A DNA stretch of 64,000 nt from Alphaproteobacteria bacterium (GTDB taxonomy: Bacteria > Pseudomonadota > Alphaproteobacteria > JANSWW01), in contig JANSWW010000007.1 in the NCBI GenBank assembly GCA_024743275.1, forward strand, positions 87,162 through 151,161, in the 5' to 3' direction. The position numbers were made by a program, and so were the translations under genes. The notes under the pieces are model-generated. The model was not told where the DNA came from. It saw only the letters and a list, made by a program, of their open reading frames with translations, and ran no database searches. Numbering within the stretch: the first letter of the stretch is position 1; every line of letters begins with the position of its first letter. Shown here one piece after another: positions 9,810-21,249 of the stretch.

Positions 9810-10296
9810 GCGGCGCGTCCGACTGCGCCGCGGTTTCCTCGTCCTCGAAGAAGGTTCCGCCCAGAAGCCAAACGGTCTCGCCGTCCGGTGCCAGGATCGG
9901 CAGGGACATGGTCTCCAGCCTTATCTGGCGGGTTTCCGTGTCGGTGAACCGCGCGGCGAAGAAGCGGGGCTTTCCCTCTTTCGCGACCTGGTTGGAGAGT
10001 TCGATCGCGTCCTGGACCAGGCCCAGCTCGCGGAAGTTCTCGGAGAAGGGCCGGTTCGTGTAGTCCTGGCCGAACCGGGCGACCAGGCGGGTGCCGAGCA
10101 GGCGATAGCGCCAGTCGGCGCCGCCCGATATCGGCTCCGCGATGAACATATAGGGAGCCAGCGGCAATAGTTCCGAGAACTCGAACTGGTCCCGATGCGG
10201 CAGACCCCCATCCCGCGGAATCTTCGAGCGGTAGTATTCCAGAAGCTGGAGCCCCCTCGGAAAGCTCAACGCCTCGATTTTCTCGATATAACTCAT
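9784..10296 (-). CDS. PAS_5-type PAS domain protein, copy A
   Basis: A stand-alone small PAS protein of 170 residues. Motifs are [16 protein letters not shown], the likely PAS core strand-helix segment, and [19 protein letters not shown]. No output domain, signal peptide or membrane segment is visible, so it may act by protein contact; the ligand is unknown. ATG 10296 is chosen over GTG 10305 because it aligns with the start of the tandem paralogue at 10878. The 3' end overlaps the convergent FNR gene by 26 bp. The paralogue lies 111 bp upstream in the same orientation. Confidence 0.8.
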   Translation of the reverse strand: MSYIEKIEALSFPRGLQLLEYYRSKIPRDGGLPHRDQFEFSELLPLAPYMFIAEPISGGADWRYRLLGTRLVARFGQDYTNRPFSENFRELGLVQDAIELSNQVAKEGKPRFFAARFTDTETRQIRLETMSLPILAPDGETVWLLGGTFFEDEETAAQSDAPLKKRPAHP

Positions 10297-10407
10297 ACGT
10301 CTCACGACCCCGATCGGCCGATATCTGATTGCCCCGGTTCTTCATATCGCGACCGGCCTTCCAAAGGCCACCGTTTATGAGTTCACGACCTGGGGATGGA
10401 GGGCGCG

Positions 10408-10878
10408 CTACATTTCTTCCTCGTCCGCGAAGAAGGTCCCGCCGAAGAGCCAGACCGTTTCGCCGTCGGGCGCCAGGATCGGCAGCGACATGGTCTCCAA
10501 CCGGGTCTGGCTCGACTGGGTGTCGGAGAATTGCGCGGTGAAGAAACGGGGCCGTCCGCTGGCCGCGACGTCGTTCGACAGCTTGATGGCGTCCTCGGCG
10601 ACCCCGTCGGCCTCGAAGTGCTTGGAGAATGGGATCCCCGTCGAATCCCGCCCGAAGCGGAAGACCAGACGGGTTCCGAGCAGGCGATAGCGCCAGTCGG
10701 CGCCGCCCGATGTCGGCTCCGCGATGAAAAGATAGGGCAGGAAGGGCTTCAACTCGAAGAAGTCGAAGTCGGATCGGATCGGCAGGCCCCCGTCGGCGGG
10801 CTTCTTGGCGAGATAATACTCGTAGAGCAGAACCGCCCGGGGAAAGCTCAACGCGTCGATATCCTGAATGAAGCTCAT
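10408..10878 (-). CDS. PAS_5-type PAS domain protein, copy B
   Basis: A 156-residue paralogue of the PAS protein at 9784-10296, starting [15 protein letters not shown] against MSYIEKIEALSFPRG. The segments [16 protein letters not shown] and [19 protein letters not shown] are identical in both copies. Differences cluster in the variable mid-region ([14 protein letters not shown] against ELGLVQDAIELSN) and at the C-terminus, where copy B lacks the KKRPAHP tail. It probably arose by tandem duplication. No effector domain is present and the function is unknown. It is divergent from rimO. Confidence 0.8.
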   Translation of the reverse strand: MSFIQDIDALSFPRAVLLYEYYLAKKPADGGLPIRSDFDFFELKPFLPYLFIAEPTSGGADWRYRLLGTRLVFRFGRDSTGIPFSKHFEADGVAEDAIKLSNDVAASGRPRFFTAQFSDTQSSQTRLETMSLPILAPDGETVWLFGGTFFADEEEM

Positions 10879-10897
10879 GAGGACTGCCCGGCGCCGC

Positions 10898-10915
10898 CGT
10901 ATGCTGGTGCATACG
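10898..10915. repeat. Small inverted repeat in the PAS/rimO divergent region
   Basis: CGTATG (10898-10903) and CATACG (10910-10915) form a perfect 6-bp dyad with a 6-bp spacer, 20 bp upstream of the PAS copy B start. It could be an operator or a chance dyad. No matching second copy was noticed upstream of PAS copy A. Confidence 0.3.
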
Positions 10916-11040
10916 ATATGAATTGGTTAACGGAAGTTTTAGAGGATGAAATTGTTTCGTCAAACAGTAAGCGGGGATGCTATACGCCACCTCTTTTCGG
11001 GGGGCCGCCCCCGAGCGGTAGCTATGCAAGGATTCCAACC

Positions 11041-12417
11041 GTGAGCGCCTCGACCCCCCGTCCCAACGTCACCCCTTCGGGCCTCTCGAAGCCCGGACCC
11101 ACCCTGGGATTGGTGAGTTTGGGCTGCCCCAAGGCCCTCGTGGACTCCGAACGGATCGTGTCGCGATTGGTGGCCGAGGGCTATGTCTTCTCGCCGACCT
11201 ATGAGGGCGCCGACGCGGTCATCGTGAACACCTGCGGTTTCCTCGATTCCGCCCGGGCCGAGAGCCTGGAGGCGATCGGCGAGGCGCTGGCCGAGAACGG
11301 CAAGGTCATCGTTACCGGCTGCATGGGGGCGACGCCGGAACTGATCACCGGCGAACATAAGGGCATTTTGGCGATTACCGGCCCGCAGGACTACGAGGGC
11401 GTTGTGTCGGCCGTGCACAAGGCCGCCCCACCACCGTCCCACCCGTTTACGGATCTGGTGCCCGGGGCGGGGGTTCGCCTGACGCCGCGGCACTACGCCT
11501 ATCTGAAGATCTCCGAAGGCTGCAACATCCGCTGCAGCTTCTGCATCATCCCGGCCCTGCGCGGCGATCTCGCCAGCCGGCCCGTGGACGATGTGCTGCG
11601 GGAGGCGGAGCGCCTCGCCAAGGCGGGTGTCAAGGAGATCCTGGTGATCTCGCAGGATACCTCCGCCTACGGCCTCGATCTGCGCTACCCCAAGGCGGAA
11701 TGGCGCGGCGAGACCTATGAGACCCGGTTTTCGGGCCTGGCGGCCGGTCTCGGCCGGCTGGCCGACGAACACGATATCTGGGTGCGCATGCATTATGTCT
11801 ATCCCTACCCCCATGTGGATGGGGTCGTCGCCCGGATGGCGGAGGGCGGCGGCGTGCTGCCCTATCTCGACATTCCGTTCCAGCATGCCAGCCCCAGTGT
11901 GTTGAAGGCGATGCGGCGTCCGGCCAATCAGGAAAAGACCGCCGACCGGATCGCCGAGTGGCGCCGGCTGTGCCCGGACCTCACCATCCGCTCGACCTTC
12001 ATCGCCGGCTTCCCCGGCGAGACCGAGGCGGATTTCGAGTTCCTGCTCGATTGGCTGCGTGAGGTGCGTCTCGATCGGGTCGGCTGTTTCGCCTTCGAGC
12101 CGGTCGATGGGGCCACGGCCAACGAACTGCCGGGCGCCCTGCCGGAAGAGGTCCGCGAGGAGCGCCGGGCACGCCTGATGGCGGTTCAGGCGGAGATCAG
12201 CGCCGAGAAACTCCAGGCGCGGATCGGCACCCGGCAGCGGGTCCTGGTCGACTCGGTGGAGGACGGGATGGCCGGCGCGCGGACCCGATACGACGCGCCG
12301 GAGATCGATGGGGTCGTCCATATCGAGGGAGCGGGCGATCTCAAGCCGGGCGACTTCGCGACCGTCGACATCGTCGACGCGGACGACCACGATCTGGATG
12401 GCGTGCTGGTGCGCTGA
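11041..12417 (+). CDS. rimO: Ribosomal protein uS12 methylthiotransferase RimO
   Basis: A 458-residue radical-SAM methylthiotransferase that modifies Asp88 of ribosomal protein S12. The N-terminal cluster-binding cysteines are in [21 protein letters not shown] and TGCMG. The radical SAM CxxxCxxC is CNIRCSFC, and a C-terminal TRAM-like segment follows. GTG 11041 is chosen because AAGGA lies 8 bp upstream and the protein then begins shortly before the conserved core. The frame is open far upstream, but that extension is unrelated low-complexity sequence opposite the PAS gene. Confidence 0.93.
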   Translation: MSASTPRPNVTPSGLSKPGPTLGLVSLGCPKALVDSERIVSRLVAEGYVFSPTYEGADAVIVNTCGFLDSARAESLEAIGEALAENGKVIVTGCMGATPELITGEHKGILAITGPQDYEGVVSAVHKAAPPPSHPFTDLVPGAGVRLTPRHYAYLKISEGCNIRCSFCIIPALRGDLASRPVDDVLREAERLAKAGVKEILVISQDTSAYGLDLRYPKAEWRGETYETRFSGLAAGLGRLADEHDIWVRMHYVYPYPHVDGVVARMAEGGGVLPYLDIPFQHASPSVLKAMRRPANQEKTADRIAEWRRLCPDLTIRSTFIAGFPGETEADFEFLLDWLREVRLDRVGCFAFEPVDGATANELPGALPEEVREERRARLMAVQAEISAEKLQARIGTRQRVLVDSVEDGMAGARTRYDAPEIDGVVHIEGAGDLKPGDFATVDIVDADDHDLDGVLVR

Positions 12418-12672
12418 CGGCCCGCGGACGGCCGCCGCCCAATTCGTGCAACCGGGTTATGTCGAAATTCGGCGACTGAATTATTGCATCTGTGTTTCAG
12501 GACCGTTATCGACATAGCGTCGGTTTCCCGAACACTCTTCGCCGCTGTCCGAGCGACAGCCGAAAATCGCTCCGGGGGCCGGAAAGCCGCCCCAGAGTCC
12601 CGATAAGGGATCCGCGGTTCATGAGGAAACGACAACAGAACGCGTGCGCGTCCGCACCCCTGGAGAGACCCC
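12418..12672. other. Intergenic region upstream of pckA
   Basis: 255 bp between rimO and pckA, locally more AT-rich around 12450-12500. It presumably contains the pckA promoter. I could not assign promoter elements or an operator with confidence. Confidence 0.4.
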
Positions 12673-14283
12673 GTGAATAAACTGTCCCCGCTTCCGGTAA
12701 AGGCCGGTCTTGAGGCCGTGGGCCTGCGTAATCTGGACCAGGTTCATTGGAACCTCGGCCCCGCGGCCCTCTACGAACATGCGGTGCGAAACGGCGAAGG
12801 CCGGATCTCCGAGGGCGGCGCCCTGGTGGTCGACACCGGCCGGCACACGGGACGGTCGCCCAAGGACAAGTTCTTCGTCGAGGAGGCGGGCAGCAGAGAC
12901 GAGATCGATTGGGGGGCCGTAAACAAGTCGGTCGATCAGGCCACCTTCGACATGATGCACAAGCGGGCCGCCGCCTATCTCCAGGGCAAGTCGGTCTATG
13001 TGCAGGATCTCTTCGCCGGTGCCGACGCGGACCACCGCCTGAACGTGCGGGTCGTCACCCAGACCGCCTGGCACAACCTGTTCGCGCGCAACATGTTCAT
13101 CCGCCCGGCGGCCGCCGACCGCACGGCCTTCTCCCCGGACTTCACCATCATCAACGTGCCGGGCCTGGAAGCGAACGGTCCCGATGACGGTCTCAATTCC
13201 GAGACCTTCATCCTGGTCGACCTCTCCAAGAAGCTGATCCTCATCGGCGGCACCTGGTATGCCGGCGAGATCAAGAAGTCGATCTTCACCATCCTGAACT
13301 ACCTGCTGCCCGACCGCGGTGTGATGCCGATGCACTGCTCCGCCAATATCGGGCCGGACGGCGACGTCGCCGTTTTCTTCGGCCTGTCGGGCACCGGGAA
13401 GACGACGCTTTCCGCCGATTCCCGCCGGACGCTGATCGGCGACGACGAGCACGGCTGGTCGGACAACGGCGTCTTCAATTTCGAGGGCGGCTGCTACGCG
13501 AAGGTGATCCGTCTGTCGGAAGAGGCGGAGCCGGAGATCTTCGCCACCACCAAGCGGTTCGGCACGGTCCTGGAAAACGTCGTCATGAACCCGGAGACCG
13601 GCGCGCTCGATCTCGACGACGCGGCGATGACCGAGAACACCCGCGCCTGCTATCCGATCGACTTCATTCCCAATATGAGCCTGGACGGCGCCGGTGGGCA
13701 GCCGGCCAACGTCATCATGCTGACGGCCGATGCCTTCGGCGTGCTGCCCCCGATCTCCCGGCTGTCGCCGGAGCAGGCCATGTATCACTTCCTGTCCGGC
13801 TACACCGCCCGGGTCGCCGGCACCGAAAAGGGCTTGGGCAGCGAGCCGCAGGCGACCTTCTCGACTTGCTTCGGCGCGCCCTTCATGCCGCGCCATCCCA
13901 CGGTCTATGCAAAGATGCTCGGTGAGCGGATCGCCAAGACCGGCGCGCGCTGCTGGCTCGTCAACACCGGCTGGAGCGGCGGTAAGCCGGGTGTCGGCAA
14001 GCGGATGTCGATCGCCCACACGCGGTCGATGATCAACGCCGCGCTCGACGGCGGCCTGGACGCCGCCCCGATGCGCCAGGACCCCGCCTTCGGCCTGACG
14101 ATCCCCGAAAGCTGCCCCGGCGTTCCGGCCGATGTGCTCGACCCGCGGTCGACCTGGGCCGACAAGGACGCCTACGACGCGACGGCGAAGACCCTCTGCG
14201 GACTGTTCGAGGACAACTTCAAGCAGTTCGAAGCCCATGTCGACGCGGCCGTGACCGCCGCCGGGATCAAGACCAAGGCGTAA
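12673..14283 (+). CDS. pckA: Phosphoenolpyruvate carboxykinase (ATP)
   Basis: Converts oxaloacetate and ATP to PEP, CO2 and ADP, the entry step of gluconeogenesis from C4 acids. It is 536 residues, the usual size. The substrate loop [10 protein letters not shown], the Walker [15 protein letters not shown] and the kinase motif GDDEHGW are all present. It starts with GTG 12673, preceded by GGAGAG. pckA next to chvI/chvG is conserved in alphaproteobacteria, and ChvI is known to affect pckA expression in rhizobia. Regulation here is inferred from that. Confidence 0.96.
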   Translation: MNKLSPLPVKAGLEAVGLRNLDQVHWNLGPAALYEHAVRNGEGRISEGGALVVDTGRHTGRSPKDKFFVEEAGSRDEIDWGAVNKSVDQATFDMMHKRAAAYLQGKSVYVQDLFAGADADHRLNVRVVTQTAWHNLFARNMFIRPAAADRTAFSPDFTIINVPGLEANGPDDGLNSETFILVDLSKKLILIGGTWYAGEIKKSIFTILNYLLPDRGVMPMHCSANIGPDGDVAVFFGLSGTGKTTLSADSRRTLIGDDEHGWSDNGVFNFEGGCYAKVIRLSEEAEPEIFATTKRFGTVLENVVMNPETGALDLDDAAMTENTRACYPIDFIPNMSLDGAGGQPANVIMLTADAFGVLPPISRLSPEQAMYHFLSGYTARVAGTEKGLGSEPQATFSTCFGAPFMPRHPTVYAKMLGERIAKTGARCWLVNTGWSGGKPGVGKRMSIAHTRSMINAALDGGLDAAPMRQDPAFGLTIPESCPGVPADVLDPRSTWADKDAYDATAKTLCGLFEDNFKQFEAHVDAAVTAAGIKTKA

Positions 14284-14288
14284 GGCGC

Positions 14289-15020
14289 CTAAGCGTCCGC
14301 CTGTCGCCGACGGGCGCGCTTCACCAACCGGACGAGTTCGACGCGGGCCGCCTCCGCGTCGTCCACCCGCTTGTCGAAGGGCAGGCGGAGGACGATGCCG
14401 CCGCGCCGAAGGTCCGCACCCTCGGGATCGACGCCCGTCAACCGCCATCCCCCTCCCTCGGCGTCGAGCAGGGCCGTCGCATAGAGGTCGACGGCGTCCC
14501 CATGGTCGTCGTTCATATGCTCGACCACATCCGCCTCCTGGTCCGCCAAGGCAAGCTCGAGGGCCGGCCCGTCGACCACCTTCTCGCCGTCGAGCCAGTG
14601 GATGCGGCCGAAGCCGGCGACGAGATGCGCCCGCGCCACGGACATCCGGTAAAAGGCGAAGTCGCCGAAGCCCGCATACATCTCGGCCGAGGGATGGCGG
14701 CGCAGATAACGGTCGCGGAGCCGCGGGTCCTCGGTCTTGGCGAGCCGCCCCTGGAGCGAGAGGCGGGGGCCGGTCAGCGGTTCCTCCAACCCGGCGGTGC
14801 CGTCGATAAGCAGCGAGACCCGGTCGTCGGCCATCGCGTTGCGGGTATGATCCGCCAGGGTGGAGATCAGCAGAACCGGCTGCGCCGCGAGGTCGAGCGC
14901 GATCATCACCAGCGAGGCGTAGGGGCCGCTGCCGTCGGCCATTTCCGTCGCCAGCACGCCGCGGTCGGCGGCCCGGATCAATCCTCTCGAAAAGACGGCG
15001 GGGTCTTCGTTAGTCATCAT
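14289..15020 (-). CDS. HugZ-like pyridoxamine 5'-phosphate oxidase-fold protein with DUF2470 domain
   Basis: A 243-residue protein with an FMN-binding split-barrel N-terminal domain (GPYASLVMIALD, LLISTLADHTRNA) and a C-terminal DUF2470 domain (VVEHMNDDHGDAVDLYA). The family includes haem utilisation proteins (HugZ) and uncharacterised flavin or haem binders; the substrate here is not known. The frame is open to a TTG at 15032, but AAAGG lies just before the paired ATGs at 15020/15017, so 15020 is chosen. It is convergent with pckA (5-bp gap) and divergent from chvI. pckA, this gene and chvI are often neighbours. Confidence 0.82.
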   Translation of the reverse strand: MMTNEDPAVFSRGLIRAADRGVLATEMADGSGPYASLVMIALDLAAQPVLLISTLADHTRNAMADDRVSLLIDGTAGLEEPLTGPRLSLQGRLAKTEDPRLRDRYLRRHPSAEMYAGFGDFAFYRMSVARAHLVAGFGRIHWLDGEKVVDGPALELALADQEADVVEHMNDDHGDAVDLYATALLDAEGGGWRLTGVDPEGADLRRGGIVLRLPFDKRVDDAEAARVELVRLVKRARRRQADA

Positions 15021-15186
15021 CGGACCTTTCAATGGGCGCTAAATCATTCAAAAACAGGACATTTGCCCAGAAAGAAACACATTGCGGCTATGGTCGCGCC
15101 GCGATCATCCCCAAATAAGGCAGAGTGAACAACAGGCGCCGTGCCCCGGGACGGCGCGCCCACCGAGACCACAAGCGAGCCCGCCC

Positions 15187-15891
15187 ATGTCCCCGTCCAT
15201 CGCCCTGGTCGACGACGACCGCAACATTCTCACCTCCGTCCAGATGGCGCTCGAGGCCGAAGGTTTCGATGTCGACACCTACACCGACGGGGAACAGGCC
15301 CTGGCCGGCCTCAGCCGACAGCCGGCGGATCTCGCGGTCCTCGATATCAAGATGCCGCGGCTCGACGGCATGGAATTGCTCGGCCGGCTGCGGAAGTCCA
15401 CAGATATGCCGGTGATCTTCCTCACCTCGAAGGACGACGAGGTCGACGAGGTGCTCGGCCTGCGGATGGGGGCCGACGACTATATCAAGAAGCCGTTCTC
15501 CCAGCGTTTGCTGGTCGAGCGAATTCGGGCGATCCTCCGCCGGCAGGAGATGTCCACGACCCCGGAGGACGAGGGCGAGCCGAAGCAGGTTCTGACCCGC
15601 GGCGAACTCACCCTGGACGAAAATCGGCATGTTTGCCTTTGGAAGGGCAAGGATGTGACACTGACCGTGACCGAGTTCCTGATTCTGAAATCCCTTGCGC
15701 AACGGATCGGTCATGTGAAGAGTCGCGACCAATTGATGGACGCGGCCTATGGCGAGACGATCTATGTCGACGATCGAACCATCGACAGCCACATCAAGCG
15801 GATCCGGAAGAAGTTCCGGGCCGTCGACCCCGACTTCGGCCAGATCGAGACCCTCTACGGTGTTGGATACCGGTATAAAGAATCCGCCTGA
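15187..15891 (+). CDS. chvI: Response regulator ChvI
   Basis: A 234-residue OmpR-family regulator. The acidic pocket is DDDR at residues 9-12, the phospho-acceptor is Asp53 ([11 protein letters not shown]), and DDYIKKPF carries the conserved Lys. A C-terminal winged helix contains [12 protein letters not shown] and [16 protein letters not shown]. The last two are diagnostic for ChvI. The system responds to acid or envelope stress in relatives, with ChvG as sensor. ATG 15187 gives the canonical N-terminus; the in-frame TTG at 15082 would add an unconserved tail. It overlaps chvG. Confidence 0.93.
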   Translation: MSPSIALVDDDRNILTSVQMALEAEGFDVDTYTDGEQALAGLSRQPADLAVLDIKMPRLDGMELLGRLRKSTDMPVIFLTSKDDEVDEVLGLRMGADDYIKKPFSQRLLVERIRAILRRQEMSTTPEDEGEPKQVLTRGELTLDENRHVCLWKGKDVTLTVTEFLILKSLAQRIGHVKSRDQLMDAAYGETIYVDDRTIDSHIKRIRKKFRAVDPDFGQIETLYGVGYRYKESA

Positions 15892-17572
15892 GGCCCTTTC
15901 CGGCGGGCATGCCGGAACGGCGTCCGACCGTTCCCACGGTCCGCGCCGCAGAGGCCGCCGCTTCTCCCGGCTCACCGGCCGGATCCTCGCCATCAATCTG
16001 CTGGCGCTCGCCCTGGTGGCGATCGGCAGCCTCGTGCTCGACCGCTATCGGGATCAACTGGTTCAGGCCGAATTGCGGGCGATGGCGCTGCAGGCGGAGG
16101 TGCTCGCCCAGGCGCTCGGCGATTCGATGGTCACCATGGCGACCGATGCCGCCGCCGACCCGGCGCGGGACATCACACCGGACCTTGTCCAACCCATCGT
16201 CCGCCGCTTCTCGGCGCCGGTGAAGACCCGCATCCGGGTTTTCGATATCGACGGGCGGGTGATCGCCGACAGCCGTGTTCTCCGCGGTCCGGGTGGCGTG
16301 GTCCAGGTCAGCCCGCTGCCGTCCGATACGGAACAGCCGGGTCAGGCCGGCGAGGTCGTGGATTGGGTCTACGAACGGGTCTCCACCGGCCTCAACGCCT
16401 TGGATACGGTGGCGAAATACCGCGAGGCGGGGAGCGTCGCCGAAGGCGGCTATGTGGAGGTTCAGTCGGCCCTGCTCGGCCAGGCGGACTCGATGCTGCG
16501 CCGGGACCGGGACGGGGAACTGATCCTGACCGTCGCCGCCCCGGTGCGGAGCTATCGTCAGGTGATGGGGGCGTTGATGCTGACCGCCGAGGGCGAGGAC
16601 ATCGCGTCGGCCATCAAGCAGGTGCGCCTGGAACTGCTGATGCTCTTCGTTCCGGCCTTCGTTCTTCTGATCGCGCTGTCCTTCTGGCTGTCCCGCACGA
16701 TCACCCGGCCGGTGGTGAAGCTGGCGGCGGCGGCTGAGAAGATCCGCCACGGCCATCACCGGGCCACCGTCATCCCCGACTTTTCCGGTCGCAACGACGA
16801 GATCGGCGATCTCTCCGACGCGATCAAGGATATGACCGAGGCGCTGTGGCAGCGCATGGACGCGATCGAGCGCTTCGCCGCCGATGTCAGCCACGAGATC
16901 AAGAATCCGCTGACGTCCCTGCGCTCCGCCGTGGAGACGGCGGCGCGGCTCGACGATCCGGAGCATCAGCAAAAGCTGATGGCGATCATTCTCGACGATG
17001 TGCAACGCCTGGACCGGCTGATCAGCGATATATCCGACGCGTCCCGCGTCGACGCGGAGATGTCCCGCGGCGAGACGGAGGAGATCTCGCTCGCCGGAAT
17101 GCTCTCGACCCTGACCGAGATCACCAATGCGGGCATCGACAGCGATGCGCGGGCGGTGCGGCTGGTCACCCATCTGCCGCCCGGCGATCCGTTGATGTGC
17201 CGGGGGTTGGAGGGGCGCCTGGTCCAGGTGTTCCGAAACCTGATCGAGAACGCCCGGTCCTTCAGTCCGGAAGGCGGGACCGTGCGGTTGTCCGCGCACC
17301 GGCTTGGCCAGATGGGGGACGGGGAGATGGCGGAAATCATCATTGAGGACGACGGCCCGGGTGTTCCGGAGGGCAAACTGGAGGCGATCTTCGACCGGTT
17401 CTACTCGGAACGGCCGGATCGGGAGAAGTTCGGTACCCATTCCGGGCTCGGCCTGTCGATCTCGAAGCAGATCATCGAGGCCCATGACGGGACCATCCGG
17501 GCGGCCAACCGCTATGGCGGCCACGGCACCGTGATCGGCGCCCGCTTTACCGTGCGGCTGCCGCTGCTATGA
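15860..17572 (+). CDS. chvG: Sensor histidine kinase ChvG
   Basis: A membrane sensor kinase of about 570 residues. TM1 ([15 protein letters not shown]) is followed by a periplasmic domain of roughly 230 residues, TM2 ([19 protein letters not shown]), HAMP, HisKA with His345 ([15 protein letters not shown]) and HATPase_c ([30 protein letters not shown]). It is paired with chvI. The start is uncertain: only GTG 15860 or TTG 15863 precede TM1 with a plausible N-terminus, giving a roughly 30-bp overlap with chvI. Its stop overlaps hprK (ATGA). Confidence 0.9.
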   Translation: MLDTGIKNPPEALSGGHAGTASDRSHGPRRRGRRFSRLTGRILAINLLALALVAIGSLVLDRYRDQLVQAELRAMALQAEVLAQALGDSMVTMATDAAADPARDITPDLVQPIVRRFSAPVKTRIRVFDIDGRVIADSRVLRGPGGVVQVSPLPSDTEQPGQAGEVVDWVYERVSTGLNALDTVAKYREAGSVAEGGYVEVQSALLGQADSMLRRDRDGELILTVAAPVRSYRQVMGALMLTAEGEDIASAIKQVRLELLMLFVPAFVLLIALSFWLSRTITRPVVKLAAAAEKIRHGHHRATVIPDFSGRNDEIGDLSDAIKDMTEALWQRMDAIERFAADVSHEIKNPLTSLRSAVETAARLDDPEHQQKLMAIILDDVQRLDRLISDISDASRVDAEMSRGETEEISLAGMLSTLTEITNAGIDSDARAVRLVTHLPPGDPLMCRGLEGRLVQVFRNLIENARSFSPEGGTVRLSAHRLGQMGDGEMAEIIIEDDGPGVPEGKLEAIFDRFYSERPDREKFGTHSGLGLSISKQIIEAHDGTIRAANRYGGHGTVIGARFTVRLPLL

Positions 17573-18033
17573 CGGGCGAGGCCAATGGCAAGACGCTGCA
17601 CGGGACGGCGCTGGCGCTGAACGATGCGGGTATCCTGCTGTTGGGTCCGGCGGGCAGCGGCAAGTCGGACATCGCCCTGCGCCTGATCGAGCGCGGCATG
17701 GCCAGCCTGGTGGCCGACGACCGTGTCGGCGTGATTCCGAGGCAGGGTACGCTTCACCTCGTGGCGCCGGAGGCCTGCCGGGGCCTTTTGGAGGTCCGGG
17801 GCATCGGCATCGCCGAACTGCCGTTCAAGGCGTTCGTCCCGCTGCTTCTCGTGGTCCAGCTCATTCCGGCCGATCCGCCCGGATCCGCTATCGAGCGGCT
17901 GCCCGAGCCGGAGTATTGGACACACCGTGGTATCGATGTCCCGCTGATCCGGATCGACCCCTTCGAAGCCTCCGCGATCGAGAAACTGTCTCTTGCCGTG
18001 CGGGCCCGCCGCAGGCTACTCAGCGGCCCATGA
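17569..18033 (+). CDS. hprK: Short-form HPr kinase/phosphorylase HprK
   Basis: 154 residues, corresponding only to the C-terminal catalytic half of the roughly 310-residue Firmicutes enzyme; this short form is usual in alphaproteobacteria. The Walker A GPAGSGKSD spans residues 26-34 and the HprK signature EVRGIGI residues 76-82. It phosphorylates a serine of HPr and so controls the regulatory PTS, whose HPr and EIIA(Man) are encoded just downstream. ATGA overlaps at both ends (chvG, rapZ) indicate one translationally coupled operon. Confidence 0.92.
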   Translation: MTGEANGKTLHGTALALNDAGILLLGPAGSGKSDIALRLIERGMASLVADDRVGVIPRQGTLHLVAPEACRGLLEVRGIGIAELPFKAFVPLLLVVQLIPADPPGSAIERLPEPEYWTHRGIDVPLIRIDPFEASAIEKLSLAVRARRRLLSGP

Positions 18034-18992
18034 GCGATATCCCCGCCTCCCCCGCCGGCGCCGAGATCGGCGACACGCCGCCCCTGGTCGTGGTCACCGG
18101 GCTGTCGGGCGCCGGCCGGTCGACCTCTTTGAAGGTGCTCGAGGATCTGGGATACGAGGCGGTGGACAATCTGCCGCTCTCCTTGCTCCAGCCGCTGTTG
18201 GACCGGGTCGCGGACGCGCCCCTGGCGGTGGGTCTGGACAGCCGCAGCCGAGAGTTCGAGCCGACCACGCTGCTGGCGGCGCTCGGTCCGATCCGCGAGG
18301 CGGGCGGGCGACCCGTAACCTTGTTGTTCGTTGACTGCGATGACGAGGTGCTGGCCCGCCGCTTCACCGAAACCCGGCGGACCCATCCCCTGGCGCTCGA
18401 CCGACCCGTCGCCGACGGGATCGCCCTGGAGCGGCGTCAGACCTTCCTGTTGCGCGACGCCGCCGACGACGTGATCGAGACCTCCAACCTGGAGGTGTTC
18501 GAGTTCCGTCAGTTGATGCAGGAGCGCTACGCCCTGAGCTGGCATGGCGGGATGATGGTCTCCATCGTCTCCTTTTCCTATAAACGGGGGCTGCCGCGCA
18601 CGGCGGATCTGGTCTTCGACGTGCGTTTTTTGCGCAATCCGCACTACGACCGCGTGTTGCGTCCGCTCACCGGAAGGGACCAAGCGGTGCGGGACCACGT
18701 TGCTGGTGATCCGGTCTACGGGGAATTTATGTCGGGTTTAGAGCGGCTTATCGAGCCGCTGTTGCCTCGCTACCGGCAAGAGGGCAAGAGTTACCTGACG
18801 CTTGCGGTGGGATGCACCGGCGGGCGTCACCGCTCCGTGACGGTGGCGGAGGAACTGGCCCGGTGGCTTCGGGGGCAGGGCTACCGGGTTCATCTCCGGC
18901 ACCGGGAAATCGATGGCGCCGGGGTTCCGCCGCCTATGGACGAACAGATTGAAGCGCCGGCGCCCGCGATGGGGCGGCCGTCGGGCCAGTGA
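18030..18992 (+). CDS. rapZ: RNase adapter/nucleotide-binding protein RapZ
   Basis: A 320-residue P-loop protein. VTGLSGAGRST (residues 22-32) is the Walker A and LVFDVRFLRNPHY is a family motif. The C-terminal domain carries AVGCTGGRHRSVTVAEEL, the sugar-phosphate/RNA-binding region. In E. coli RapZ recruits RNase E to the sRNA GlmZ and senses GlcN6P; in alphaproteobacteria its RNA target is not established. ATG 18030 overlaps the hprK stop. The longer in-frame start at 17916 would lie wholly inside hprK and is rejected. Confidence 0.93.
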   Translation: MSDIPASPAGAEIGDTPPLVVVTGLSGAGRSTSLKVLEDLGYEAVDNLPLSLLQPLLDRVADAPLAVGLDSRSREFEPTTLLAALGPIREAGGRPVTLLFVDCDDEVLARRFTETRRTHPLALDRPVADGIALERRQTFLLRDAADDVIETSNLEVFEFRQLMQERYALSWHGGMMVSIVSFSYKRGLPRTADLVFDVRFLRNPHYDRVLRPLTGRDQAVRDHVAGDPVYGEFMSGLERLIEPLLPRYRQEGKSYLTLAVGCTGGRHRSVTVAEELARWLRGQGYRVHLRHREIDGAGVPPPMDEQIEAPAPAMGRPSGQ

Positions 18993-19007
18993 GGGAGATC
19001 ACGGGTT

Positions 19008-19412
19008 GTGATTGGTTTGGTGCTTGTGACCCACGGCCGGCTTGCCGAGGAGCTTATCTCCGCCGTCGAACATGTGGTGGGACCCCAGGAAGGGATCGCG
19101 GCGGTCTGTATCGGTCCCGAGGACGATATGGAGGCCCGTCGGCAGGAGATTCAGGACCGCATCACCGAGATGGACGGGGGCAAAGGCGTCGTCGTTCTGA
19201 CGGATATGTTCGGTGGGACGCCCTCAAATCTGGCGATCTCGCTGCTTGACCGATGCAATATCGAGGTGATCGCCGGTGTCAATTTGCCGCTGCTGATCAA
19301 GCTCGTCCGGGTCCGCGACACGTTGTCGATGGAAGACGCGACGCTGCGGGCGCAGGAGGCGGGGCGCAAATACATCACCATCGCCTCCCAGGTCCTGGCC
19401 GGGGACGGCTAG
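19008..19412 (+). CDS. Regulatory PTS EIIA component, mannose family
   Basis: 134 residues of the EIIA(Man) fold. His9 (LVLVTHGRLAEEL) is the predicted phospho-acceptor, and LTDMFGGTPSNLA is the second conserved segment. No EIIB, EIIC or EIID genes are nearby, so the protein probably regulates rather than transports, taking phosphate from HPr. Its targets here are unknown. It starts with GTG 19008, with GGGAG upstream. It sits between rapZ and the HPr gene, as in most alphaproteobacteria. Confidence 0.9.
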   Translation: MIGLVLVTHGRLAEELISAVEHVVGPQEGIAAVCIGPEDDMEARRQEIQDRITEMDGGKGVVVLTDMFGGTPSNLAISLLDRCNIEVIAGVNLPLLIKLVRVRDTLSMEDATLRAQEAGRKYITIASQVLAGDG

Positions 19413-19435
19413 GCTTCCGGTGGGTGGACGTTCCA

Positions 19436-19729
19436 ATGGATAACGGATCCTCCGCCCTCAGCCGGCGGGTGGTCATCGTCAACCGTAAGGGCCTGCATGC
19501 CCGGGCGGCGGCGAAATTCGTCAAACTGGCGGAGAGTTTTGCGGCCGACATCGTCGTCCTGCGCAGTGGCATGGAGGCGGGCGGCACCTCCATCATGGGT
19601 CTGATGATGCTGGCGGCCTCGCCCGGCACGGAGATCGAGATCCGGAGTTCCGGCGACGAGGCGGAGCCGGCGTTGGCCGCCCTGGTTGTGCTGGTCGAGG
19701 GCGGTTTCGGCGAAGAGTTGGCCGATTAG
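19436..19729 (+). CDS. ptsH: Phosphocarrier protein HPr
   Basis: A 97-residue HPr. The active-site His21 lies in NRKGLHARAAAKFV. The regulatory serine lies in GGTSIMGLMML (Ser52), the expected HprK target. It shuttles phosphate from an EI (off-window, probably the nitrogen-PTS PtsP) to EIIA. ATG 19436 is used; an in-frame GTG at 19424 would add four residues and cannot be excluded. Confidence 0.92.
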   Translation: MDNGSSALSRRVVIVNRKGLHARAAAKFVKLAESFAADIVVLRSGMEAGGTSIMGLMMLAASPGTEIEIRSSGDEAEPALAALVVLVEGGFGEELAD

Positions 19730-19915
19730 CCTGCGGGTCGGTTACATTATGGGCCGATTACCCTGTGAAATCTTGTCTCCGCAGGTCTCATATCCACCCG
19801 CCGCATTGCGGATTCCGGCAAGTCTTGCTACATCCCCACCCGATTTCGAACGCGGTTCGCCTCGATCTGTGCAGATGACGCTCGGCGCGGCCCGCCTGAA
19901 TAAAGGATCCATCCT

Positions 19916-21211
<1,296 letters not shown>

Positions 21212-21249
21212 GGGCCATAGGGCGGCCCGCGATTTGACGAGGGGGCTGC

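Noticed and set aside
10396..11040. Upstream extension of the rimO reading frame by about 215 codons
   Set aside because: It runs antisense through PAS copy B, and the conserved RimO protein starts right after GTG 11041, which has its own ribosome binding site.
19730..19915. Possible SAH or SAM riboswitch before ahcY
   Set aside because: Only a 7-bp long-range pairing is visible; none of the conserved core sequence of known SAH/SAM riboswitches could be recognised.
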